From contig NZ_WTYT01000004.1 of NCBI RefSeq assembly GCF_009827595.1, forward strand, positions 257,317 through 321,316: DNA of 64,000 nt, written 5' to 3'. Below, piece after piece: positions 9,715 to 18,382 of this stretch (position 1 is its first letter; every line of letters starts with the position of its first letter). This DNA comes from Altericroceibacterium endophyticum. GTDB taxonomy: Bacteria > Pseudomonadota > Alphaproteobacteria > Sphingomonadales > Sphingomonadaceae. The notes beneath the pieces are model-generated. The model did no database searches. It was not told where the DNA came from and saw nothing but the letters and a program-made list of their open reading frames with translations. The translations under genes were made by a program, and so were the position numbers.

Positions 9715-10676
9715 TGTTCGGGTGCACTCCGGTAAAGATGGGCGGTGGCGGCCAGATCCTGAACGGCATGGCCAAGCGATTTGTAAATGGTGATTTCTTC
9801 TGCTGTCCGGCGGCCTTCAATCTGCCCCAGCAACACTTCACCAATTTCTGCGACGATGTGGTCATCACTCACGGCGCCGGCTTCCCTGGCGACAAGAAAT
9901 TCGGCCGCGGCATCCAGCGCTGAGGCGCGGCTATCGGCGATGAAGCGGGATTTGGCGACCAGCGGCGTATCGACTTCCACCGGGCCGGGGCCGGATGATC
10001 CGACCAGATTGACATGCGTACCGGGGCGGATCCAATCGCCAAAGACCAGCGGCTCTTTCGCTCCGGTCAACGTGCAGATAACATCCGCTTCGCCGCAGGC
10101 CGTCTGCAGATCATACGCCACTGCGATTGGCACGGCTACGCGCGCGCCTTCCTCATCGGCAATGGCCTGCGCCTTTTCAGGATGGCGCCCCCAGATAAGG
10201 ATACGATCAAAATCGCGCACCAGCGGCAGGGCCTGCAAATGGGTGCGAACCTGTCCGCCCGTGCCTACCAGCAACAGTGTCTTGGCATCGGGCCGTGCCA
10301 ATGCGTCAGTGCCAACAGCCGTCGCGGCGGCGGTGCGAATATGGGTTATTTCCTCGGCATCGGCGATGCACACCGGACGGCCTTCATCCGGTTCGAACAG
10401 CATCACCACCCCGCGGTGGCGGCGCGATCCCGGCCGCGCAGGATCAGGAAACACGCTGATCATCTTTGCACCGAACATGTCGTCATCGGCCAAAGCACCG
10501 GGCATTTGGGCAAAGGTGCGCCCCTCACCCATATGGATCATCGTGCGCAGCAGCTGTTTCGTGCGGCCTGCAGACAGTGCCTGCATCGCTTCACTCACAA
10601 TACGGATGCACCCCGGATAATCGAGTCCACTGGCGACCGCTTCGGAATCGAAAATTTTCAGCTCATCCCGGCGCAT
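9711..10676 (-). CDS. Ornithine cyclodeaminase / mu-crystallin family protein (321 aa)
   Basis: NAD(P)-binding protein of the OCD/mu-crystallin family. Members deaminate ornithine to proline, reduce cyclic ketimines such as piperideine-2-carboxylate, or make or oxidise alanine-type amino acids. The Rossmann motif VGTGGQ lies at 137-142. GAKMIS (Lys71) and THIRTAA (Arg114) match conserved substrate-site positions. AGGAG precedes ATG 10676. It is the first gene of a two-gene operon with the amidohydrolase and is divergent from an Lrp/AsnC regulator, which suggests induction by an amino acid. Which OCD-family reaction it performs cannot be decided from sequence alone. Confidence 0.87.
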   Translation of the reverse strand: MRRDELKIFDSEAVASGLDYPGCIRIVSEAMQALSAGRTKQLLRTMIHMGEGRTFAQMPGALADDDMFGAKMISVFPDPARPGSRRHRGVVMLFEPDEGRPVCIADAEEITHIRTAAATAVGTDALARPDAKTLLLVGTGGQVRTHLQALPLVRDFDRILIWGRHPEKAQAIADEEGARVAVPIAVAYDLQTACGEADVICTLTGAKEPLVFGDWIRPGTHVNLVGSSGPGPVEVDTPLVAKSRFIADSRASALDAAAEFLVAREAGAVSDDHIVAEIGEVLLGQIEGRRTAEEITIYKSLGHAVQDLAATAHLYRSAPEQ

Positions 10677-10712
10677 AAATACTCCTGCTTTTCACCCCAT
10701 CATAATCCCTAT

Positions 10713-10751
10713 TTACGAGTAATCCTTGCTCAATTTCACAAAAACTCGTAA
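10713..10751. promoter_or_regulatory. Inverted repeat, candidate Lrp/AsnC operator
   Basis: TTACGAGT (10713-10720) and ACTCGTAA (10744-10751) are exact 8-bp inverted copies with centres 31 bp apart, about three helical turns. They lie between the divergent OCD-family operon and the Lrp/AsnC gene. This placement fits a site bound by the regulator on both promoters. Confidence 0.55.
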
Positions 10752-10797
10752 TTTAAAGCATTAACTTGTTACACATCCGCAAATTGGAAGCATAATT

Positions 10798-11271
10798 ATG
10801 TCCGCCGATCTCGACCGTCTCGATCTCAAAATCCTTGGCCGATTGCAAATCGATGCCTCGGAATCCTCCAGCGAAATTGCCGAGCGGGTCGGCCTTTCCC
10901 AGTCGCCCTGCTGGCGGCGTATTCAGCGGCTACGGGATGAAGGCTATGTCAAAAGCCAGGTCGCGGTGCTCAATCGCGAAAAATTCGGCGAAAGCATGTA
11001 CATCTTCGCCCAGCTCAAAATGGCACGGCTGAATGACGAGGAGCGCGAGAAATTCATCCGCGCGATTGAAGATATTCCCGAGATTACCGAGGCCTACACA
11101 CTGTTCGGTGAAATGGACGTCATGCTGAAAGTACTGGCCGCGAATATTGTCTGGTATCAGAACTTCACCTTCCGCACGCTGCTCCGCCTGCCGGGAGTGG
11201 AAGATGTCCGCTCCACCGCCACCCTGTCGGAAATGAAGAACACCCACCAGATCCCGCTGCCCGACCTTTGA
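10798..11271 (+). CDS. Lrp/AsnC family transcriptional regulator (157 aa)
   Basis: Feast/famine regulator: an N-terminal winged helix-turn-helix (LDLKILGRLQIDASESSSEI followed by an SQSPCWRRIQRL recognition helix) and a C-terminal RAM ligand-binding domain with the typical GEMDVMLKV segment. Length is normal. It is divergent from the OCD-like/amidohydrolase operon, with an inverted repeat in the shared 121-bp promoter region, so it probably controls that operon and itself in response to an amino acid. GGAAG lies about 10 nt upstream of the ATG. Confidence 0.93.
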   Translation: MSADLDRLDLKILGRLQIDASESSSEIAERVGLSQSPCWRRIQRLRDEGYVKSQVAVLNREKFGESMYIFAQLKMARLNDEEREKFIRAIEDIPEITEAYTLFGEMDVMLKVLAANIVWYQNFTFRTLLRLPGVEDVRSTATLSEMKNTHQIPLPDL

Positions 11272-11289
11272 CGCGCAGCGAATCAGGCA

Positions 11290-12240
11290 TCAGTCCTTCG
11301 TTTTCAGCCGTGTCAGCGCAAAACCAATGCCGACCAGAGCAAAACCCGCCAGACCGGCCATGCCGATGCTTTCACCCAGGATCGGCACCGCCAGCAACGT
11401 TCCGAACACCGGCATCAGATAGAAGAAAATCCCCGCTTTGCCCGAGCCGATCAATGCCACGCCGCGGTTGAAGACAAAGAAGGCCAGGATTGATGGGCCG
11501 GTGGCGAGATAAATCAGCGCTTCCATTCCCTTGGCATCGTCAAGCGGAAGCGATGTGCCAAAGGCGAGCTGGAAAGGCAGCAGCAACAAAGCTGCGAGAG
11601 CGAAGGTCGTGAACAGCAGACTGACCGGATGAATGGCAGGCGCACGGCGCAGGATTGTTGCATAAAAAGCCTGCGCCAGCATCGCCCCGACGATCAACAC
11701 ACTGCCAAAGCCAGTCTGACCAGCCCCGGAACCTGCCGGGGCCTGTCCCTGAATGACGAGCAAAACACCGGCGCAGGCAAAGGCCATTGCCGCGATTTGC
11801 GCCTTTTCCGGGCGGTCGCGAAACATCAGAAAGCCAAAGGCAAGGATCGCCACCGGAATCGCCGACTGGATCAACAAAGCCACCGTTGCCGGCGTGGTCC
11901 GCAAACCCAGATAGGCCAGCGTATTGCTGCCCCCCACGCCCGCGCCGGCGAGCAGCAGCAGAATAGGCAGCCGCCGGCGGATGGTTGACCAATCGCGGCG
12001 CAAATGCGGCCATGCAAAAGGCAGTGCGATCGGCAAAGCCAGAACCCAGCGCCAGAAAGACAGACTGACAGGCACCAGACTGTCCGGAATGGCCCGACCG
12101 ACGACGAAATTGCTGGCCCACAGCAAAGTTGCCAGTGACAGCAGCAGATAGGGCCGCTGCCACAAGCCATCGCGTTTTGGTTTGGCATCCTGCGCAGAGA
12201 GGGACTGGGCAGACAGACGCAATCGTATTGTATCGGACAT
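11290..12240 (-). CDS. EamA/DMT-family transporter (316 aa)
   Basis: Drug/metabolite-transporter superfamily membrane protein with two EamA repeats and about 10 hydrophobic helices. The first repeat starts near LLSLATLLWASNFVVGRAI and the second near GFGSVLIVGAMLAQAFYATI. Such proteins often export amino acids or metabolites. ATG 12240 is preceded by GGGGTG; GTG 12246 in frame is an alternative. It is divergent from a second Lrp/AsnC regulator with a perfect palindromic site between them, which suggests regulated amino-acid export. It converges with the first Lrp/AsnC gene. Confidence 0.9.
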   Translation of the reverse strand: MSDTIRLRLSAQSLSAQDAKPKRDGLWQRPYLLLSLATLLWASNFVVGRAIPDSLVPVSLSFWRWVLALPIALPFAWPHLRRDWSTIRRRLPILLLLAGAGVGGSNTLAYLGLRTTPATVALLIQSAIPVAILAFGFLMFRDRPEKAQIAAMAFACAGVLLVIQGQAPAGSGAGQTGFGSVLIVGAMLAQAFYATILRRAPAIHPVSLLFTTFALAALLLLPFQLAFGTSLPLDDAKGMEALIYLATGPSILAFFVFNRGVALIGSGKAGIFFYLMPVFGTLLAVPILGESIGMAGLAGFALVGIGFALTRLKTKD

Positions 12241-12332
12241 GGTCACCCCGAAGAAAAAAGGTAACCTCCTTCTATCCTGTCAGCGGCGCACGGTGCGTGC
12301 GTATTGCGCGCCAAACCCACACAGCATACAAT

Positions 12333-12366
12333 TATCGTGCATTTATACACCCATTCATGCACGATA
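12333..12366. promoter_or_regulatory. Perfect 10-bp inverted repeat, candidate Lrp/AsnC operator
   Basis: TATCGTGCAT (12333-12342) and ATGCACGATA (12357-12366) are exact inverted copies separated by 14 nt. They lie between the divergent EamA exporter and the second Lrp/AsnC gene, 30 nt upstream of the regulator start. A dimer-sized spacing of 24 nt centre to centre fits a regulator site. Confidence 0.6.
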
Positions 12367-12396
12367 TTATACATAACAGGCTACGGAGCGCATTTG

Positions 12397-12885
12397 GTGG
12401 AACTCGACAACTATGATTGCCGCATTCTCGAGCAGTTGCAGCAAAGCGGCGATATGGGACCGGTGGAAATGAGCGAGCATGTCGCCCTCTCCCCCTCGCA
12501 ATGTTCGCGGCGGATGCAGCAATTACGCAAAGCAGGTCTAATCCGCCGCGTCGCCGCTGTGCTGGATGCTGAAAAGCTGGGTCTGTCTGTCAGCGCCTAT
12601 GTGCTGATCACGCTATCCTCGCATGATCCCGAATGGCTGGTCGAGTTTCATGAGCGCATTGCCGGGCTGGAGGAAGTGGTTCAATGTCAGGCACTGACCG
12701 GGGAAGCAGATATTCTGCTGAAGATCGTGACAAGCGACCTCCGCGCCTTCAATCGCGTCATGTCGCAGGACATCCTGCAAATGCGCCAGATCCGCACGGC
12801 CCGCTCCAGCATCGTGCTGGAAGATCTAAAAAACACAACCCAATTGCCCTTAAAGAAAATCCAAGATTCCCGGCGCATTGGATAG
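12397..12885 (+). CDS. Lrp/AsnC family transcriptional regulator (162 aa)
   Basis: Second feast/famine regulator. The protein begins VELDNYDCRILEQLQQSG, followed by an SPSQCSRRMQQLRKAGLIRR recognition helix and a RAM domain containing GEADILLKIV. The frame is open back to 12304, but that stretch crosses the palindromic operator and has no family similarity. GTG 12397 has GGAG 8 nt upstream, and TTG 12394 is an alternative. It probably controls the divergent EamA exporter. Confidence 0.92.
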   Translation: MELDNYDCRILEQLQQSGDMGPVEMSEHVALSPSQCSRRMQQLRKAGLIRRVAAVLDAEKLGLSVSAYVLITLSSHDPEWLVEFHERIAGLEEVVQCQALTGEADILLKIVTSDLRAFNRVMSQDILQMRQIRTARSSIVLEDLKNTTQLPLKKIQDSRRIG

Positions 12886-12998
12886 ATCATGCGCACAACA
12901 ATCCGAAGGCGGCTAAATAGAAACCAATATGCGCTTCTAGCCAGGCTACAATACCGCCTTCCCGCTGCACTCAACCGAACGTGCGATCAGGAGATCCT

Positions 12999-14735
12999 AT
13001 GCGAAAGTCGCTGAATATTCTGCTTGCTACCACGATCATGGCGTCTCCAGCCGTGGCCGCTGCGCAGGATGCTGCGCAATTCGCAATCGAGCTGACGCCT
13101 GCGGCAGTCGATAATGAAGGCGCTGTGCGCAATGTTCATGTGGCATTGACCATCGATGCGGTTGAGGCAGATGCAGGGGATGCGCTGCTGCATTTGCCGG
13201 TAATGGCCAGCACGGTGTCGACAGCGGCTGATCGCCTGACCGGGCTTTCCGCCAGTGACGCCAGCGGACCGATAATGCTGACCGCCCATGATGACATACG
13301 CGATGACGCCAATGTCGAACGGCGCTGGTCAACCGATCGCGCGGTCTCCGGCACTGTGCAGGTAAGCTATGATGTGCCGATTGATCCCCACCGGCCCCTG
13401 ATCGCCCGTCCGGCCTATGAATTGCGCACGCAGGACAGCACGTTCTCAGGCGCGGGCAATGCCTTTCTGCTGCTGCCCGAGGATGATCGGCAGCGGATCG
13501 TGGATGTTGATTGGCAGTTGGACGCCATCGGCGCCGACGCACGGGGCGCCAGCAGTTTCGGCGTAGGCGATCTGACCACGCAAGAACCCTATGCCACGGG
13601 CGATCTCCACCGCGCCTATTTCATGGGCGGAAAACCCGGCCTGCATCAGTCCGCCGATGGCCGGTTCTTCTCGGTTTGGCAGGGTGAATTCGGCTTCCCG
13701 GCTGAAGAGCTGATGAACTGGACCGACCGGTTGCAGCAATATTACGGCGATTTCTTCGGCTATAAGCCACCGGTCTTCGGCGTGTTCGGCCGCACCAACA
13801 CGCTCAATCCCGGTAGCGGGATAGGCCTCACCCATAGTTTTGCCTTTACCTTCAGCAAGGATCTGAGCCAGCAGGATCTGCGCGGATTGCTGGCGCATGA
13901 AATGCTGCATGCCTGGGTCAATTCGCTGGACGGGTCGATGGATCAGGCCGGCGGACTGGCCAAATCATGGTTCGGTGAAGGCCTCGCCGTGCATTATCAG
14001 CGCCTGCTGCCCTATCACGCCGGATTGATTTCAGCCGAGGATTTCCTCGATGATCTCAATTCTACTGCCGGGCGTTATTACACCAATGCGTTGATCGATA
14101 CGCCCAATAGCGAAGTGCCCGCCGGCTTCTGGCTGGATACCCGTATCCGCACTTTGCCCTATGATCGCGGCTCGCTCTATTTCGCCAAGCTGGATGCCCA
14201 GATCCGCGCCAAAACGCAGGGTCAATATTCGCTCGATTATATCGTACGGAACATGCTCGCCGCGCGCCGGGATGGCGAACCGATGGATATGGCCTTGTGG
14301 AAGGCCTGGCTGTTCGAAATGCTGGGCCAGCAGGAACTGGATGATTTCGACGCGATGCTGAACGGGGCGGTACAAGTGCCACCCTCTGACGCGTTTGGCA
14401 GGTGCTTCACGCGTGTGACCAAGAAATTGCAGCGTTTCGACCTGGGCTTCGAGCCTGCCTTGCTGGCCTCGGAAGACCGCGTAATCGAAGGGCTCGATCC
14501 GGCATCCAATGCCGCGGCAGCGGGCCTGCGCAATGGCGACAAGGTGCTGAACAGCTTCCCCACGGATTCACTGCAGGGTGATCAGGAAGCCATGGTGACA
14601 CTCAAGCTGCGCCGCGGGGAGAAGGAGCTGGACGTCACCTATCTCCCCCGCGGGGAATGGGTCGATGCCTATCAATGGGAACAGGTTCCATATTGCAACG
14701 ATACGGGTGCCAGGAGTGTCGCCCCTTCGCAGTAA
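12999..14735 (+). CDS. Secreted M61-family aminopeptidase with PDZ domain (578 aa)
   Basis: Zinc metallopeptidase of the M61 glycyl-aminopeptidase family. A signal peptide covers about residues 1-23 (SPAVAAAQD). An N-terminal beta domain precedes the catalytic domain, where HEMLH (His300, Glu301, His304) supplies two zinc ligands and the catalytic Glu, and WFGEGLAVHY supplies the third ligand. A C-terminal PDZ-like segment (about 490-560, DPASNAAAAGLRNGDKVL) is typical of the family. ATG 12999 has AGGAG 5 nt upstream; an in-frame GTG at 12981 is less likely. It probably trims N-terminal residues from peptides in the periplasm, complementing the S10 carboxypeptidase. Confidence 0.92.
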   Translation: MRKSLNILLATTIMASPAVAAAQDAAQFAIELTPAAVDNEGAVRNVHVALTIDAVEADAGDALLHLPVMASTVSTAADRLTGLSASDASGPIMLTAHDDIRDDANVERRWSTDRAVSGTVQVSYDVPIDPHRPLIARPAYELRTQDSTFSGAGNAFLLLPEDDRQRIVDVDWQLDAIGADARGASSFGVGDLTTQEPYATGDLHRAYFMGGKPGLHQSADGRFFSVWQGEFGFPAEELMNWTDRLQQYYGDFFGYKPPVFGVFGRTNTLNPGSGIGLTHSFAFTFSKDLSQQDLRGLLAHEMLHAWVNSLDGSMDQAGGLAKSWFGEGLAVHYQRLLPYHAGLISAEDFLDDLNSTAGRYYTNALIDTPNSEVPAGFWLDTRIRTLPYDRGSLYFAKLDAQIRAKTQGQYSLDYIVRNMLAARRDGEPMDMALWKAWLFEMLGQQELDDFDAMLNGAVQVPPSDAFGRCFTRVTKKLQRFDLGFEPALLASEDRVIEGLDPASNAAAAGLRNGDKVLNSFPTDSLQGDQEAMVTLKLRRGEKELDVTYLPRGEWVDAYQWEQVPYCNDTGARSVAPSQ

Positions 14736-14741
14736 TGTGGT

Positions 14742-14789
14742 TGACCCGGCCGGTATTTTGTCCCCTCAACGCGCCGGCCGGGTCATTTT
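14742..14789 (+). terminator. Rho-independent terminator after the M61 peptidase
   Basis: A perfect 12-bp stem, TGACCCGGCCGG (14742-14753) with CCGGCCGGGTCA (14774-14785), is followed by TTTT (14786-14789). It starts 7 nt after the peptidase stop codon and separates it from the convergent DUF1338 gene. Confidence 0.8.
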
Positions 14790-14802
14790 CTGGACTAAAG
14801 CT

Positions 14803-15837
14803 TCAGCTTGATCGCGTCATGGCAAAAATGCCGGTGGCATTGCCACTGTCAAAACCCAGATCCAGCTTGCCGCTTTCCGGATCGACATCACGCGTGATAA
14901 ATTCATAGAAAGAACCTGGCACGTTCAGCTCTTCCTTGCGGCCGGAATCATTCACGAAAATGCGGCGGATCTGTGCCGCGCGGTGCGCTGTCTGGCGCAC
15001 CCGGCCAGAAGCGGAAACTTCTACTCTATCCTTGATCGGTCGACCTGCTTCCCGCTCCGCCTCCGACAAAGCTTCGACATCTTCTACCCGGTCAGTCGCG
15101 TGGTTGAAGGCATTGCCTTCGGTCGCGATCCATGCCGCTTCGCCCGATTCCTCGCGCAGAATCTCATAATCGCTGATTGTGGGCTCCGAATGCTGGCGGT
15201 CAAAGGCTGCCAGGCAATCGACGAGCACTCTTTGCGCGCGGGGCAAGGTCAGCGTCTTGCCCTCCTCCAACTCAGCCAATGCCTGAACCACTTCTTCCGA
15301 AAGCGGGTCTTGGCTGCTGTCAAAAACGCGGTGTGCGGCGGCAGCGAACGTTTCGCTAAACTCTTCCACATGCAGCTCACTGACGAAGAACTGCGGCAAT
15401 TCTTCCGGTGCATCGGCGAAGGCATAAGAGCGCCCAGTCATTTTCAGACGGGGCAGCGGATAGGTACCGGATAATTCATAGCCCAATGGTTTCAGAATAC
15501 GGGTAAAGGCCGCTTCACCTGCCGGGAGCGCCCCGGTAGGCCCTTCCGGAAAGCGTATCGTCCGCAGAGCGCCGTGATCGAAAACAATGCGCTCACCGCG
15601 TTCAAGCCGTTCCGAGACATATTCCGACCCACTGGGAACCCGTGTCAGAAGATCATCAAACAAGGCGATGTTGAGCGCCATGGCCAGCATGTGGCGATCG
15701 ACATGGTCATCCGTTTCCGCCTGCAGGCGCGGGCCCAGTTCGAGCATATTCAGCGCACCTTCTGTGCGATCGCCCAGCACCGCACGCAGCAACGCCGTTC
15801 CCGTCCCATCCATGTCAGCTCTCACATTCAGCTCCAA
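14803..15837 (-). CDS. DUF1338 protein, 2-oxoadipate dioxygenase/decarboxylase-like (344 aa)
   Basis: Member of the DUF1338 / HglS-YdcJ family, Fe(II) enzymes of the VOC-like fold; HglS of Pseudomonas putida converts 2-oxoadipate to D-2-hydroxyglutarate in lysine catabolism. The signature DHGALRT gives His88 and Arg92, FNHATDRV gives His246, and FYEFITRD gives Glu313. As I recall, HglS uses His70, Arg74, His226 and Glu294; the spacings here (4, 154, 67) nearly equal those (4, 152, 68), so the active site appears complete. It is about 120 residues shorter than HglS, as in other alphaproteobacterial members. It stands alone, convergent with the M61 peptidase. The lysine link is inference; other 2-oxo acids are possible. 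Confidence 0.82.
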   Translation of the reverse strand: MELNVRADMDGTGTALLRAVLGDRTEGALNMLELGPRLQAETDDHVDRHMLAMALNIALFDDLLTRVPSGSEYVSERLERGERIVFDHGALRTIRFPEGPTGALPAGEAAFTRILKPLGYELSGTYPLPRLKMTGRSYAFADAPEELPQFFVSELHVEEFSETFAAAAHRVFDSSQDPLSEEVVQALAELEEGKTLTLPRAQRVLVDCLAAFDRQHSEPTISDYEILREESGEAAWIATEGNAFNHATDRVEDVEALSEAEREAGRPIKDRVEVSASGRVRQTAHRAAQIRRIFVNDSGRKEELNVPGSFYEFITRDVDPESGKLDLGFDSGNATGIFAMTRSS

Positions 15838-16019
15838 TCTCTATTTGGTTTCAACCGATACTGCACCTGTCCAGATAATGATGCACCAGGCGCGATGGAA
15901 CCCCTCTTCCGAAAGGGAAGGTAGCTCTTGGTTAACCATTAGGTAGTAAACTCAGGATGCAACTTCACATAAATTCCGTGTCCCTGACGGGCACCGCGCA
16001 AACGAAGGAAGCGATATAA

Positions 16020-17837
16020 GTGCGCCTCGAGGTCATCACAAATTGGGCATATGGTATCACCGTGGCGCTCACCATCGTGTCGGGTACCGCCATGCTGTGT
16101 GCATCCAGCGCGCAGCGGGAGGAAAGGACAGCCAGAGAGACGCGTCATGACCTTGAGCAGGCGAACCACGTCTTAACAGATGAAGTCTACATGCTGACCA
16201 ACCGAGCACGCGAATATGTCAGCACCGGAGACCCCGCCTATCTCACCATGTATCGCGCCGAGCTGGAAAATCTGAAACCAGCCGAAGACCGGCTCGGGAG
16301 CACTGCCGCAAAAGGCACCACTGCGGATGAGCGACGGATATTGACCGAGGCGTTCAACCTTGCCGATGCCCTGCAGGATGAACAGGCGGAGGCCATTTCA
16401 GCCTATCAGGAAGGCGATCTTGATGAAGCCCGCCAATGGCTGTTCGGCCCCGAATATGAGCGCGAACTGGACAGACTGCGTGCCGTGGCGGAACGGTTTG
16501 CAGACAATGTCGATCAGCGAACCAGAGAGCTGGTTCGCGACACGGAACGTACTGCCCGTTTTTGGCGCATCATTTCAGAAATCGCCGTCGGTGTAACAGC
16601 CCTGCTTTTCCTGTGCGTGCTCTACTTCGTCTTCAAACGACGCGTGCTGCACCCGGTCGTGAAACTGTCCGATGTCCTGCGGCGCATGACGCGGCAGGAT
16701 TATTCGTCCCAACCGCTGGAAATCCCTCAAATTGACGAAATCGGCGATATGGCGCACGCCGTCACCCTGTTCCGTGAGAACGCGCTGGAACGCCAGCGAC
16801 TGGAACAGGAACGTGACCGTGACCGTACCAGTCGTGAGCTGATTTCGCGCATGACCCAGCGGATGCAGGGGTCGGACAACGTGGCCGACGTGGTGGACAT
16901 CATTCGCCGCTTCGTGCCGCGCGTGGCAATGGGCCTTGCAGGACGCCTCTATCTGCTGGACCGAAATCGGAATGTTATGGTGGAAACCTGTCAGTGGGAG
17001 GCCCCGAAATATTCCACCCATGAATTCTCAACACTGGCATGTTGGGCTCTCCGCCGGGGGATGCCCCATCACCCCAGCTCGGAAAATGTCGATGTGCCAT
17101 GCCCTCATCTGGATATCGCAGAGGGTGAAACGCCCGATACGATATGCCTGCCACTGATTGGACAGCGAGAGGTCATTGGCCTGCTCTATCTGGAAGGTCT
17201 CGAGGATTTATCTGACGATTGTGCGCAGCAGGGTCATCTTCTGGCCATGCTCGCCGAAAATATCGGTCTGGCGCTGGCAAATCTGAAACTGCGTGAGGAT
17301 TTGCGGGAAATGGCCATGGCAGATTCCCTCACCGGGCTGGCCAATCGCCGCCAGCTCGATCTGGTACTGCAGAAACAGCTTGGCCGCGGCGGCCACAATG
17401 ATGAACCCATATCGGTCCTGATGGCCGATGTGGATCACTTCAAACGCATCAATGACACGTTCGGGCATGATGCCGGGGATGCCGTATTGCGGGAAGTGGG
17501 CGCCGTTCTGCGCGACGCCACGCGCAAGAGCGATTTGTCTTTCCGCTATGGCGGCGAAGAATTCCTGATGATGCTGCCTGGCACAGATCTGCCAACAGCA
17601 ATCGAACGGGCCGAGGAAGTTCGCACCAGGATAGAGGACCTCACCTTGTCCTTTAATGGGCACAGTCTGGGATCGATCAGCATTTCGATCGGGATTGCCA
17701 ACAGCCCGCTTCACTCTTCCTTTGAAGGTCTGGTCCCGCTGGCGGATACCGCGCTGCTGCGAGCCAAATCGCTGGGCCGCAACCGTGTGGAAATAGCCGA
17801 GAACCGGCGCACGCGCCGAACAGGATCAGCCGCCTGA
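16020..17837 (+). CDS. Membrane diguanylate cyclase with HAMP, GAF and GGDEF domains (605 aa)
   Basis: Makes cyclic di-GMP from two GTP. A first membrane helix (about 9-28) and a second (about 185-205) bracket a helical periplasmic sensor domain. Next come a HAMP linker (about 206-260), a GAF domain (about 280-415) with a Cys/His-rich stretch (STLACWALRRGMPHHP), and a GGDEF domain. The active site is RYGGEEF (GGEEF at 511-515) and the RxxD inhibitory site RKSD lies at 502-505, exactly 5 residues upstream, so it should be active and product-inhibited. The start is GTG 16020, preceded by AAGGAAG. Upstream at 15932-15939 is TTAACCAT, which resembles a CtrA half-site. Confidence 0.92.
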   Translation: MRLEVITNWAYGITVALTIVSGTAMLCASSAQREERTARETRHDLEQANHVLTDEVYMLTNRAREYVSTGDPAYLTMYRAELENLKPAEDRLGSTAAKGTTADERRILTEAFNLADALQDEQAEAISAYQEGDLDEARQWLFGPEYERELDRLRAVAERFADNVDQRTRELVRDTERTARFWRIISEIAVGVTALLFLCVLYFVFKRRVLHPVVKLSDVLRRMTRQDYSSQPLEIPQIDEIGDMAHAVTLFRENALERQRLEQERDRDRTSRELISRMTQRMQGSDNVADVVDIIRRFVPRVAMGLAGRLYLLDRNRNVMVETCQWEAPKYSTHEFSTLACWALRRGMPHHPSSENVDVPCPHLDIAEGETPDTICLPLIGQREVIGLLYLEGLEDLSDDCAQQGHLLAMLAENIGLALANLKLREDLREMAMADSLTGLANRRQLDLVLQKQLGRGGHNDEPISVLMADVDHFKRINDTFGHDAGDAVLREVGAVLRDATRKSDLSFRYGGEEFLMMLPGTDLPTAIERAEEVRTRIEDLTLSFNGHSLGSISISIGIANSPLHSSFEGLVPLADTALLRAKSLGRNRVEIAENRRTRRTGSAA

Positions 17838-17956
17838 ATATTGCTTTGAAAGCCAATAGTTGATTTTGCCCTCTACTCTTGTCACTTCTGCCACGATTAT
17901 CTTTGGCAGAAAAACTTTGAGGCACCCAAGCCTCGGCCATGATGGAGAGAGCGGAT

Positions 17957-18379
17957 ATGATCAGCCTGGAACACGCCAATCGCATTGTTGGTGCAACACT
18001 TGAAAAAGGGAAAGCGCTAGGGCTGAAGCCACTGACTGTGGCGGTGCTGGATGCTGGCGGCGACCTGGTCGCCTTTGCGCGGAGCGACCATTCTTCCGCG
18101 ATGCGTCCGCAAATCGCGATGGGCAAAGCTGGCGGCGCACTGGCACTGGGCGTATCATCCCGGACGGTGGGCGATATGGCGGCGGATCGCCCCAGTTTCA
18201 TTGCCTCGCTCGGCCCGATCTCCCGCCATGGCGTTATTCCCGCCGCTGGCGGCGTGCTGATCACGGATGGTAACGGCACGCTGCTGGGTGCTGTAGGCGT
18301 GACCGGCGACACATCCGACAATGATGAAAGCTGCGCATTGGCTGGTATCGAATCCGCCGGGCTCAAGGCAAAGAACTGA
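17957..18379 (+). CDS. glcG: GlcG/HbpS family protein (DUF336, 140 aa)
   Basis: Small soluble protein of the GlcG/HbpS (DUF336) family: it starts with an amphipathic helix, followed by VAVLDAGGDLVAFARSD, the family signature, and a glycine-rich C-terminal half (GGVLITDGNGTLLGAVGVTG). Biochemical role is unclear; some members bind haem or small ligands. It ends 3 nt before malate synthase G, matching the glcG-glcB order of glycolate loci. ATG 17957 is preceded by GGAGAGAG; two earlier in-frame ATGs (17939, 17942) leave no room for a ribosome binding site. Confidence 0.87.
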   Translation: MISLEHANRIVGATLEKGKALGLKPLTVAVLDAGGDLVAFARSDHSSAMRPQIAMGKAGGALALGVSSRTVGDMAADRPSFIASLGPISRHGVIPAAGGVLITDGNGTLLGAVGVTGDTSDNDESCALAGIESAGLKAKN

Positions 18380-18382
18380 GCC

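Noticed and set aside
7648-9735. Two long plus-strand frames across the amidohydrolase gene
   Set aside because: Both are antisense shadows of a gene with clear signal peptide and HxH motif.
15932-15939. TTAACCAT before the diguanylate cyclase, resembling a CtrA half-site
   Set aside because: An 8-bp match is too short to claim alone, and the second half (TTAA after seven bases) is missing; mentioned only in the gene entry.
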